Part shown: piece after piece, positions 28,595 to 36,337 of the stretch
Numbering within the stretch: the stretch's first letter is position 1
Layout of the letters: each line of letters starts with the position of its first letter
Assembly (NCBI RefSeq): GCF_038024125.1
Contig: NZ_CP150662.1
Location: 203,501-267,500 of the forward strand
Length of the DNA: 64,000 nucleotides
Direction: 5' to 3'
From: Polaribacter gangjinensis
GTDB taxonomy: Bacteria > Bacteroidota > Bacteroidia > Flavobacteriales > Flavobacteriaceae
Program-made: the position numbers and the translations under genes
Notes under the pieces: model-generated
Seen by the model: only the letters and a program-made list of their open reading frames with translations
Told to the model about the DNA's origin: nothing
Databases searched by the model: none

Positions 28595-28718
28595 AACGTA
28601 GTTGTGTATGAAAAGTAGCAGAGTAAAATTGTGATTACTTTCGATTTTGCAATAAAGATAGCAGACAAGTACAAACCTTGTAGTTTGCACTTAACTGCTA
28701 TTTTTTATACACGTGGTT
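28595..28718. repeat. Cassette site S9 (attC-like)
   Basis: Arms TGTGTATGAAAAGTAGCAG and CTGCTATTTTTTATACACG; GTTGTGGTTTGTAT is complementary to ATATAAACCACAAC at 31069. Same subtype as S2. Confidence 0.9.
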
Positions 28719-28728
28719 GTGGTTTGTA

Positions 28729-29037
28729 TTATTTGTTGAACAATTCAATTACTTCATTTATTTTTGGATTTTTCATATTTAACCATTCAGTATATTTTGT
28801 ATATTCAAATTTCTTATTGTAAAATGTTTTTTCATTAAATTTTTCAAATAGCTTTTCGCAGTATTCTTCTAAACTCAATTCTTTATTCTTATGTCTTTTA
28901 GATAATTCTAAATTACCAGATATAAAGTATTCTAAAAAGAAATCCAATCTTATCCAAAATAAATTGTCATTACCCAACCAACCTTCAACACCATCCCATC
29001 TTTGGTCAATGTATTTTACTTTTAAATTACTATTCAT
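28729..29037 (-). CDS. Candidate cytoplasmic immunity protein (102 aa)
   Basis: No signal peptide; aromatic and acidic (RWDGVEGWLGNDNLFWIRLDFF). No family recognised. It begins directly after the stop of the 643-aa lipoprotein toxin candidate, the usual place for an immunity gene, and lack of export fits a toxin acting in the cytoplasm. Confidence 0.6.
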   Translation of the reverse strand: MNSNLKVKYIDQRWDGVEGWLGNDNLFWIRLDFFLEYFISGNLELSKRHKNKELSLEEYCEKLFEKFNEKTFYNKKFEYTKYTEWLNMKNPKINEVIELFNK

Positions 29038-30969
29038 TTATTTTGTATATGTGTAAGTTAATGGATTATACGTATAGCCTAAACCTCCTTGTGAAACAGG
29101 TGTTGTTAAAAGATTATGTTCTCTTGCAAAAAATGAAATTTGTCCTTTATCATTAATAAGATTGATTGGATTATTTGGGTCAGAAATAACTCTAATTATA
29201 TCATTTCTACTTGCTGCGTCTCTTAACCAAGGTTCATTTATATTGTCCCAAATTTGTTGATCGGTAGTCCAATTTGGGTTTGGAACTTCATTCAAAACAT
29301 TAAAAGTTGTTTTAGAGGTTACGCCATTAATACTTTCAGTTAATCCACTTTTAATGAGAGCATCAGTGCCATTAGGTTGATCTTTAGCGAATTTTCCTAT
29401 GATAGTAGTAGTTTTAGATGGATGTGAAATGATATCACCACCATAAGCAGGGAATTTTAAACGTAATACATTGCTCAAAACACTTCCTATTTCATTTCCA
29501 GTTTTATTAAATAATTTAACTGTATTATTATCTAAAGTAATTTTTAATCCATTTTTTAGGGCTATGCGAATTGTTTTAGCATATTTATAAATAATTTTAA
29601 AAGAAGTAAATGCGTTTAATACCACCTTACTAGCTTTAGCAAATCCTTTAAAAATACTTCCGCCAAATGCATCTACTAATAAACCAGCAATACCTAAAGT
29701 TACAGTAATTGCGTCTGCTTTATTTATTCCAGATATAACATCTAAAGCACTACTTCCAGGAACAAAACCTAAAATTAACTCTGGTAAAAATTGCTTAATA
29801 AGGTCATTAATTACCATCCATTCTTCATCGTTTTTAGGCCAATATTGACCAACTATAGAAGTTACATTTGGCAGAAGAGAAAGAAATAATGAATTTGTTG
29901 CAACAATTTTTTGACTGCTTATTGACAATTGGTCAAAATTATCTATATTTTTTATTAGATTCAGAATCTCAACAGTTTTTGAAGCCATAAGAGCGGCTTC
30001 ATTTTGATTTACAGTAGTTTGATTGATGGATAAATCAAATAACACTTCACCTAATTCATAAAATTCAGTTTGTTTAAGAAATTTACCAACTGCACCTAAA
30101 TAACTAAATTGGGTTTCTACACTTTCAAATCTTGATGGAACGAAATTTATTGCATCTTCAAATGAAGTAATTATTTCATAAAATTTTATAGGGCTTATAT
30201 TTGAAATAATGGGTGTAGTATAAATACTAGTTGAACTTCCACCTCCAACTCCTGTTGAACCACCACTTGTTCCACCTCCTCCTGTGTCTATAGTATCAGG
30301 TCCATCATCATAAGTAATACATTCTGATTTTGGTTTTTGATATAATCTTTCTGGATGATTATAGCAGGATGGACCAGCTACATGCTCAAATTGATATGGG
30401 CAATATGTTACCCAAATAGTTCTACATTCTTCAATTATTTTAGATTGTGTATTGTCATAAATTATTGGTGTTACCGTAATTTCAGTATCTTGCTCAAATG
30501 AATGATGGTCTTCATGGGGTGTTAATTGAGATCTTAATTTATACTTTAAAATATAAGCTTTAGTGTTGTTTAAACTGTCAATTTGAATTATTAAATTTTC
30601 ATAAAAAGTTTCATCATTAACTGACCTATGGATAAGCATTGTATAAGAAGTAAACTTATCTGACGAGATTATATTTACAGCATTTGTATCTATCGTAAAA
30701 CCGTAATTTACCTCCATAACTGTTTTAAGTCTATTATCTGAGGTTAAAGCTTGCTTTTTAGTTTTAAAAACCTTATTAAAAGCTTCTTTAAATTTTTCTG
30801 TTTTTTGAATGTTTCCAAACGTTTTTTGTGAATAACTAGTGTTCTTCTCTTGGTTTGAGGAATTAATAATAAATTCATCATTTTCACAACTACTAAATAG
30901 TAGGGATATGCAAAAGGATAAAATTCCAATTTTAAATAATTTGGTTAGGTTGATTTTTTCTGTTTTCAT
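29038..30969 (-). CDS. Lipoprotein with putative polymorphic-toxin C-terminus
   Basis: 643 residues. A lipoprotein signal ending FSSC (Cys28) and acidic ENDEF. A Gly/Ser-rich hinge lies near 230-245 (GGGGTSGGSTGVGGGSS), a hydrophobic middle near 395-450 (SALDVISGINKADAITVTLGIAGLLVDAFGG is helical and pretoxin-like), then a C-terminal domain from about 510. The N-terminus resembles the 532-aa metallopeptidase cassette protein. Architecture and the adjacent small gene suggest a contact-dependent toxin; the activity of the C-terminal domain is not recognised. Confidence 0.62.
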   Translation of the reverse strand: MKTEKINLTKLFKIGILSFCISLLFSSCENDEFIINSSNQEKNTSYSQKTFGNIQKTEKFKEAFNKVFKTKKQALTSDNRLKTVMEVNYGFTIDTNAVNIISSDKFTSYTMLIHRSVNDETFYENLIIQIDSLNNTKAYILKYKLRSQLTPHEDHHSFEQDTEITVTPIIYDNTQSKIIEECRTIWVTYCPYQFEHVAGPSCYNHPERLYQKPKSECITYDDGPDTIDTGGGGTSGGSTGVGGGSSTSIYTTPIISNISPIKFYEIITSFEDAINFVPSRFESVETQFSYLGAVGKFLKQTEFYELGEVLFDLSINQTTVNQNEAALMASKTVEILNLIKNIDNFDQLSISSQKIVATNSLFLSLLPNVTSIVGQYWPKNDEEWMVINDLIKQFLPELILGFVPGSSALDVISGINKADAITVTLGIAGLLVDAFGGSIFKGFAKASKVVLNAFTSFKIIYKYAKTIRIALKNGLKITLDNNTVKLFNKTGNEIGSVLSNVLRLKFPAYGGDIISHPSKTTTIIGKFAKDQPNGTDALIKSGLTESINGVTSKTTFNVLNEVPNPNWTTDQQIWDNINEPWLRDAASRNDIIRVISDPNNPINLINDKGQISFFAREHNLLTTPVSQGGLGYTYNPLTYTYTK

Positions 30970-31066
30970 ATTGTTTAAATTTAAAATTAATATTCAATTT
31001 TTTTTATTAACAAGGTGCAATTTTTAGGTATTAAATATCGCTTGCAATTAAGCGAATATAAACCAC

Positions 31067-31190
31067 AACGTTGTTGTATAAGATTAGTTGCGTGTTTTAA
31101 GTACTAAAGTTAGCAAATAAATCACAGATAGAAAGTCCGCGAGGACTTTCGTAAATTGGCTAAAACTAGCAATTAATTTTATACGGTGTT
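31067..31190. repeat. Cassette site S10 (attC-like)
   Basis: Arms TGTATAAGATTAGTTGC and GCAATTAATTTTATACG pair with two G-T wobbles on the plus strand; centre GAAAGTCCGCGAGGACTTTC. GTTAGCCAC is complementary to GTGGCTAAC at 31932. Confidence 0.92.
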
Positions 31191-31216
31191 AGCCACTGGC
31201 TTTTAAATTCCAAATT

Positions 31217-31903
31217 CTATTTTTTTAATATTTTTTTGTTTTGTATTCCAAATTCCGAATAAATTTTCATCATATAAACTCCAGCAGATAAATTAGAAAT
31301 ATCTATAGTTTCAAATTTACTTTTAATAATTCTCATATTTTGCCCAAAAGAATTATAAAATTCAATTTTCGTAATAGAAGTATTTTTTGATTTAATGTAA
31401 ATAATAGAGTTTGTCGGATTTGGATAAATTTCAGTTTTATTTAAATCAAAATCTTTTGTATTTAGTGTGAAGTTTTTAAAAACGGCATTCCCAAAAATAC
31501 CTGTTGATAAATTTAAAACTAAACCATCATTTTCTGAAGTTATTTGGTATCCAATAGCATATTCCATAAAATTAAAATATTCTGTTTCAAATGAGTTATG
31601 AATTTGAATTCCACAGTCATTAGTTAAATTTGAAAATTGGTCAGTACTTAAAGTGTTATTCAAGAATGTGAATGTTCCATTGAATGAATTACAAGCTCCT
31701 ATTCCACTAAAAGTTAAATCTTCGACAATTGTTAATGAAGGCGTTATTGTGGGGTTTATTTCGGAAACTATATATGGACCTGGACTTGCATCGCTTTCCA
31801 TAACAGAATACAAATACCAAGTTTGAAATAATTCAGGATTTGGTTCTTGTCCAAAACAGTTTATAGAATAAATTATTGAAATTAATATTAATAAATGTTT
31901 CAT
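31217..31903 (-). CDS. META-domain protein with type IX sorting signal (paralogue 1)
   Basis: 228 residues: signal peptide (LILISIIYSINCFGQ), a META/HslJ-like domain (FSGIGACNSFNGTF, then NDCGIQI) and a C-terminal type IX secretion sorting domain (IYPNPTNSIIYIK ... AGVYMMKIYSE ... KKILKK). It should be exported through the Por system to the cell surface. Close paralogue at 34359-35045. Confidence 0.8.
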   Translation of the reverse strand: MKHLLILISIIYSINCFGQEPNPELFQTWYLYSVMESDASPGPYIVSEINPTITPSLTIVEDLTFSGIGACNSFNGTFTFLNNTLSTDQFSNLTNDCGIQIHNSFETEYFNFMEYAIGYQITSENDGLVLNLSTGIFGNAVFKNFTLNTKDFDLNKTEIYPNPTNSIIYIKSKNTSITKIEFYNSFGQNMRIIKSKFETIDISNLSAGVYMMKIYSEFGIQNKKILKK

Positions 31904-31929
31904 TATTTTTCGTTTTTTAGCTTGTGGCT

Positions 31930-32055
31930 AACGTGTTTGTACAAAATTAGTTGCGTGGTTAAAGCACTAAAGTTAGTAAATAATAACTGACGAAGAAAAT
32001 CCGCGAGGATTTTCGTAAGTAAGCAAAAAGCAAGCAATTAATTTTGTACGGTGTT
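31930..32055. repeat. Cassette site S11 (attC-like)
   Basis: Arms TGTACAAAATTAGTTGC and GCAATTAATTTTGTACG; centre GAAAATCCGCGAGGATTTTC. GTTGTAGGTA is complementary to TACCTACAAC at 32610. Confidence 0.92.
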
Positions 32056-32090
32056 GTAGGTAGTTTTTATTCAGTCATTATTCTTTCAAA

Positions 32091-32591
32091 TTAACGATAA
32101 TTAAAACCATAAACTTCCTGTAATTTATGATTCATAATATTGTCAGATGGAAAAACTTTCCATTTTATGTTTTCATTTTTTGATTTCAAGAATTTTATAA
32201 ATTCCACATATTCATTTGAGTCTGCAACACTCAAAAATTTTAATTTCTTAATGCTCCCATTTAGTTTGAATTCAATTTTGTTTCTTGTTGGGTTTTTGGT
32301 AGTTGAAATATATTCAACAGTTAGTAATTCAGCATAGTCAATTTCAATTTTATTACTGTTGTAAACATATTCAATTCTTATTTTTTCTTTCTCAAATATT
32401 ATTTCAAAAACTTTTTTTCTTTGATATAAAACTAGCCAAATACTCAATAAAATACTTCCAATTATGATTAAGATTTGAATTCCAATTTTTTCAATTGAAA
32501 TGCCTAAGAAGATTCCAATTCCTAAAATCATTAAAGAAGCTAAAATAGATTCAAAAAAAGCAAAAGATGAAGATGAACTGTATTTTTTCAT
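32091..32591 (-). CDS. Small membrane protein with PH-like domain
   Basis: 166 residues. A Ser-rich start (MKKYSSSSSF), two hydrophobic helices (about 14-30 and 36-53) and a cytoplasmic beta-rich part (KEKIRIEYVYNSNKIEIDYAELLTVEYIS) resembling bacterial PH/YdbS-like domains. Single-gene cassette; function unknown. Confidence 0.6.
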   Translation of the reverse strand: MKKYSSSSSFAFFESILASLMILGIGIFLGISIEKIGIQILIIIGSILLSIWLVLYQRKKVFEIIFEKEKIRIEYVYNSNKIEIDYAELLTVEYISTTKNPTRNKIEFKLNGSIKKLKFLSVADSNEYVEFIKFLKSKNENIKWKVFPSDNIMNHKLQEVYGFNYR

Positions 32592-32607
32592 TCCGTTAAT
32601 TACCTAC

Positions 32608-32733
32608 AACGTGTTTGTACAAGATTAGTTGCTGTGTTTAAGTAATAAATTTACTAAATAATTACTGACAAAGAAAATCCGCGAGGATTTTCGTAAGTAA
32701 GCCAAAAGCAAGCAATTAATTTTGTACGGTGTT
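32608..32733. repeat. Cassette site S12 (attC-like)
   Basis: Arms TGTACAAGATTAGTTGC and GCAATTAATTTTGTACG, two inner G-T wobbles on the plus strand. GTTGGGTAAC is complementary to GTTACCCAAC at 33462. Shares its centre with S10, S11 and S15. Confidence 0.93.
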
Positions 32734-32746
32734 GGGTAACGTATTA

Positions 32747-33436
32747 TTAATTCCTTTCTACAAAATCTTTTATAATTTTACAATTATCAACTAAATAGGT
32801 TGTCAAATCTTTCATAAATATTAAAGAACCTTCTTCAAATGACAAGTCATATATTTTCAACATTTTCTCAATATTTTTAGAACTTTCAGAAACGATTACA
32901 TTTGATAGGTCTTTCTCGCTAAAATTTTCAGGCTTATTTTTTGATAAAACTTTACAAGCATTTATTCCATTAGTTTCAATGAAATCTCTTTTTTTCTTGT
33001 TTCTTTTTCTTTCCTTCTTACTCAATGATTTATTAATATCTAAAGAAAGTTCAATGATTAAATTTTCTTTAAGATGATTTAATTCTTCTTCATTAGGCTT
33101 TGTGTTTTTATAATATATTTCTAAAGCGTGACAAGTTTCAAACGCAGTAATTTTACTCAAATTATTTTTAATTCCAATAGTGGAAATTACTTGAGCAATT
33201 TCCTTAGGGTTTAATTTTTCATTAAGATTAGAAACAATTAAAATTCCTTCACTAAATTCAAAAGTTTCTTTTGTATATAACTTTCGAGAGGAAATTATTT
33301 TAAACCTAACTGTCTTCTGCAATTCAACTTCCGTTTCAATTTCATCGAAATCATTCACACAGTTGTATTCAGATTTATTCTGTGAAAAAATTCCGGATGA
33401 ATAAGTTAAAAATATTAAAGCTAGCAATTTTTTCAT
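32747..33436 (-). CDS. Hypothetical secreted protein (229 aa)
   Basis: I start it at the ATG at 33436, giving a clear signal peptide (MKKLLALIFLTYSSGIFSQ); the longer frame would begin inside site S13. The mature part is Lys/Glu rich, with KKERKRNKKKRDF near the middle. No family recognised. Single-gene cassette. Confidence 0.62.
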   Translation of the reverse strand: MKKLLALIFLTYSSGIFSQNKSEYNCVNDFDEIETEVELQKTVRFKIISSRKLYTKETFEFSEGILIVSNLNEKLNPKEIAQVISTIGIKNNLSKITAFETCHALEIYYKNTKPNEEELNHLKENLIIELSLDINKSLSKKERKRNKKKRDFIETNGINACKVLSKNKPENFSEKDLSNVIVSESSKNIEKMLKIYDLSFEEGSLIFMKDLTTYLVDNCKIIKDFVERN

Positions 33437-33459
33437 AAATTTTCTTTCATATGTTACCC

Positions 33460-33585
33460 AACGTGTTTGTGTTATGAAAAGTTGCGTATTTGACAACGAG
33501 GAATTTCCAACGGAAATTCTGAAGTTGGCAAAGAAGCAACAACTTTTGGGTAAGCTAAAAATAGCAATTTTTTATACACGGTGTT
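33460..33585. repeat. Cassette site S13 (attC-like)
   Basis: Arms TGTTATGAAAAGTTGC and GCAATTTTTTATACACG, with a bulged T on the left arm. GTTGTACGTA is complementary to TACGTACAAC at 34209. Centre GACAACGAGGAATTTCC is shared only with S14. Confidence 0.9.
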
Positions 33586-33625
33586 GTACGTAGTTTTTTT
33601 AAAATGAAAATTAATTTTTAGTTTT

Positions 33626-34156
33626 TTATGTGTCAATTCCTTTCGGAAATCTTTTGTTTACCTCTTTTACTAATTCCATAAATGTACAATTTAGAAATGA
33701 AGAATGTATAAAATGACCTGTTCCAAATGTTGATATGTTTAACTTATGAGCAAGATAATCAAAACCTCTTTTTTTTCCGAATTCATTTTTTTTTAGAAAA
33801 AAACCAAGATAAAGATTTTGATTGTATTTGATTAATCTAATACTTTCAATTTCATTCCATTTAAGATTTTTTTTATTTGAGAAGAAAAAATCGTTATAAA
33901 TTCCTTCATTATTAATTTTCACATAACCTTTTTTAAGAATTAATTTGAACATTACAATTATTGAAAAACTAATTACTATATATCCAAAAATTGAGAACAT
34001 TAAAACATAGATTTCTGATGGCATTCTCCACCATATGTGTTCACTTGGACTTATGTAAAAAAGTGTTAATGGGTAATAAAAAGCAATTAAAGGTAAAACT
34101 AAAAGTATTCTAAAAATGTCATTTTTTTTATTTTTATAATAGTACTTTGTGCTCAT
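33626..34156 (-). CDS. Two-helix membrane protein, STM3941-like
   Basis: 176 residues. Two hydrophobic segments (about 15-33 and 50-75), then a beta-rich domain (KINNEGIYNDFFFSNKKNLKWNEIESI) of the bacterial PH-like type and a short helical end (LVKEVNKRF). Similar to hypothetical STM3941-type proteins. Unknown role; single-gene cassette. Confidence 0.6.
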   Translation of the reverse strand: MSTKYYYKNKKNDIFRILLVLPLIAFYYPLTLFYISPSEHIWWRMPSEIYVLMFSIFGYIVISFSIIVMFKLILKKGYVKINNEGIYNDFFFSNKKNLKWNEIESIRLIKYNQNLYLGFFLKKNEFGKKRGFDYLAHKLNISTFGTGHFIHSSFLNCTFMELVKEVNKRFPKGIDT

Positions 34157-34206
34157 TAAAAGTTTATTAATTTTTTGTTGTAATACGCAATTTTAAAATT
34201 ACGTAC

Positions 34207-34332
34207 AACGTTTATGTATAAAGAAAGTTGCGGTTTTGACAACGAGGAATTTCCGAAGGAAATTCAGAAGTTGGCAAAAATGCAACTACCTTTGGTGAAG
34301 CTAAAAATAAGCAATTTTTTTTATACGGTGTT
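34207..34332. repeat. Cassette site S14 (attC-like)
   Basis: Arms TGTATAAAGAAAGTTGC and GCAATTTTTTTTATAC. GTTAGCCACTG is complementary to GTGGCTAAC at 35074 and has the same end sequence as S10, whose cassette carries the paralogous gene. Confidence 0.9.
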
Positions 34333-34358
34333 AGCCACTGGCTTTTAAATTCAAAATT

Positions 34359-35045
34359 CTATTTTTTTAATATTTTTCTGTTTTGTATTCCAAATTCCGA
34401 ATAAATTTTCATCATATAAATTCCAGCAGATAAATTAGAAATATCTATAGATTCAAACTTACTTTTAATAATTCTCATAGTTTGCCCAAAAGAATTTAAA
34501 AATTCAATTTTCGTAATAGAGGTATTTTTTGATTTAATGTAAATAATTGAATTTGTTGGATTTGGATAAATTTCAATTTTATTTAAATCAAAATCTTTTA
34601 TATTTAGTTTGAAGTTTTTAAAAACAGCTTCCCCAAAAACAGCTGTTGATAAATTTAAAACTAAACCATCATTTTCTGAAGTTATTTGGTAACCAATAGC
34701 ATATTCCATAAAATTAAAATATTCTGTTTCAAATGATTTATGAATTTGAATTCCACATTCATTAGTTAAATTTGAAAATTGGTCAGTACTTAAAGTGTTA
34801 TTCGAGAATATGAATGTTCCATTGAATGAATTACAAGCTCCTATTCCACTAAAAGTTAAATCTTCGACAATTGTTAGTGAAGGTGTTATATTGGGATTTA
34901 TCTCGGAAACTATATATGGACTTGGACTACCATCACTTGCCATAACTGAATATAAATACCAAGTTTGAAATAATTCAGGATTTGGCTCTTGTCCGAAACA
35001 GTTAATAGAATAAATTATTGAAATTAATATTAATAAATGTTTCAT
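34359..35045 (-). CDS. META-domain protein with type IX sorting signal (paralogue 2)
   Basis: 228 residues, over 85% identical by eye to the protein at 31217-31903 with the same layout of signal peptide, META-like domain (GIGACNSFNGTF) and sorting domain (YPNPTNS, KKILKK end). The cassettes share the same terminal bases but carry different site bodies, so gene and site have diverged separately. Confidence 0.8.
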   Translation of the reverse strand: MKHLLILISIIYSINCFGQEPNPELFQTWYLYSVMASDGSPSPYIVSEINPNITPSLTIVEDLTFSGIGACNSFNGTFIFSNNTLSTDQFSNLTNECGIQIHKSFETEYFNFMEYAIGYQITSENDGLVLNLSTAVFGEAVFKNFKLNIKDFDLNKIEIYPNPTNSIIYIKSKNTSITKIEFLNSFGQTMRIIKSKFESIDISNLSAGIYMMKIYSEFGIQNRKILKK

Positions 35046-35071
35046 TATTTTTCTTTTTTTAGCTTGTGGCT

Positions 35072-35195
35072 AACGGTTTTGTGTATGATTAGTGGCGTGT
35101 TTAAGCACCTAATTTAGCAAATAAAAATCGAATAGAAAATCCGCGAGGATTTTCGTAAGTAGGCGATAACCAAGCCATTAATTATACACGGTGTT
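35072..35195. repeat. Cassette site S15 (attC-like)
   Basis: Arms TGTGTATGATTAGTGGC and GCCATTAATTATACACG, three plus-strand wobble pairs. GTTGGCAATA is complementary to TATTGCCAAC at 35778. Confidence 0.92.
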
Positions 35196-35207
35196 GGCAA
35201 TAGTTTT

Positions 35208-35738
35208 TTATTTTTTTCCATAAATGTCCGTAAACTTATAATTGTTACTTGGACTCCATAAAATTATTAAATGAGCACCTTCTCTTTTTTCAATTCCATT
35301 CATTATTAAACTTCCCGATTTAGAAAGTCCGAATTCATATTTTCGGATTTCATAATCTCCAAAAATCCAAGGAATTCCGTGTAATCTAAAGTTCTTGTTT
35401 CGCAAAAGTAAGAATCCGTCATTTTGCAATTTGTATTTCACGATTTTTGAATCAATTTCCATTTGGTTTTGTAAAAATGAAAATCGAATTTCTTTGTCAT
35501 TTAGAACTTCTATTTTTACTTCGGAAATTGTGTCTTTTAATTTTAAAGATGTCAATCTTCCTGAAAGAGTGAGATGTATGTATTTTTCTGAATTTTCTGC
35601 AAAATTGCTGTAAATTCCATTTAATTTCGCAATATTTTTTTCCGTTATATGTTGTAGGTCTTCTGATTCAATTTTTGGAAGTGATGCACAATTTATAAAT
35701 AGAAGACAAATTCCGATTATTGTCAATTTTTTCATCAT
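35208..35738 (-). CDS. Hypothetical lipoprotein (176 aa)
   Basis: Lipoprotein signal IIGICLLFINC with the lipid Cys at residue 17. The mature domain is beta-rich (IEVLNDKEIRFSFLQNQMEI). No family recognised. Single-gene cassette, probably in the periplasm or at the outer membrane. Confidence 0.65.
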   Translation of the reverse strand: MMKKLTIIGICLLFINCASLPKIESEDLQHITEKNIAKLNGIYSNFAENSEKYIHLTLSGRLTSLKLKDTISEVKIEVLNDKEIRFSFLQNQMEIDSKIVKYKLQNDGFLLLRNKNFRLHGIPWIFGDYEIRKYEFGLSKSGSLIMNGIEKREGAHLIILWSPSNNYKFTDIYGKK

Positions 35739-35775
35739 TTCGTTTAGAGTTCGAGTCTGTTTTTAAATTATTGCC

Positions 35776-35900
35776 AACGTTTCGCGTGTATGAGAAGTAG
35801 CGGATTAAAAAGCACTTCACTATCAGTTTGGCACTGACTTTTATTAAAAGCACCGACCTTTGATTTAACACTAAACCCGCTATTTCTTATACACGCTGTT
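35776..35900. repeat. Cassette site S16 (attC-like)
   Basis: The best stem in the array: 20 consecutive pairs, GCGTGTATGAGAAGTAGCGG with CCGCTATTTCTTATACACGC, two of them G-T on the plus strand. GTTGTGCGT is complementary to ACGCACAAC at 40568, closing the restriction-modification cassette. Confidence 0.95.
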
Positions 35901-35929
35901 GTGCGTTCGGTGTTCTTTTTCGGTCGTCT

Positions 35930-36022
35930 GTCAGCGTTGGCAAAGACATACTCTTTTGCAATTTTGGGCTTGCGAGTTGGCTGGTGCGAATTGCAAATGT
36001 GTATGACTTTTGGCGTTGGCAT
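35930..36022. repeat. B element 3 (second palindrome family)
   Basis: Inner stem TTGCAATT / AATTGCAA, outer CATAC / GTATG, with GCGTTGGC boxes at both ends and GAGTTGGCTGGTGCG in the loop. Lies between site S16 and the stop of the RAMA-domain gene. Confidence 0.75.
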
Positions 36023-36327
36023 TACTTTTTTCTTTCCTTATAGATTTGTCTTAATTCTGAAATTTCCTTCAGTTCATCATTGATTTTTATTTTCCAAAAT
36101 TTCCACCCATTAACACTTAAGTTAACTAATGCCCTTGCTGCACCACTCGGAAATGGATAAAGTTTCTGACTCCCGTCAATTTTCAAGTCAATAAAACCGT
36201 CCGAATTTATCTTTGCCGTTTTAGTAGGATTAGTGTCAGAATATAAAACTGTTCCATTTTCAATAATTCCTTCGTCTAAAAGCATTTTTAACGTTATTTC
36301 AGTCAGGTCATTTGTCTTTGCCTCCAT
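36022..36327 (-). CDS. RAMA-domain protein of restriction-modification cassette
   Basis: 101 residues from the ATG at 36327. The frame extends 30 bases upstream, overlapping the methylase gene. LLDEGIIENGTVLYSDTNPT and YPFPSGAARALVNLSVNGWKFWKI match the RAMA domain associated with restriction systems, usually fused to adenine methylases or nucleases and probably involved in DNA or effector recognition. Here it stands alone as the last gene of the module. Confidence 0.65.
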   Translation of the reverse strand: MEAKTNDLTEITLKMLLDEGIIENGTVLYSDTNPTKTAKINSDGFIDLKIDGSQKLYPFPSGAARALVNLSVNGWKFWKIKINDELKEISELRQIYKERKK

Positions 36328-36337
36328 TTTCAAATAA

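Noticed and set aside
28466..28690. 66-74-aa frames on either strand near B element 2 and S9
   Set aside because: These frames lie in the intercassette region on both strands, over repeats, with no start or neighbour support.
35668..36022. 67-aa and 84-aa frames over S16 and B element 3
   Set aside because: They run through the palindromes between cassettes and overlap the lipoprotein gene; no coding signature.
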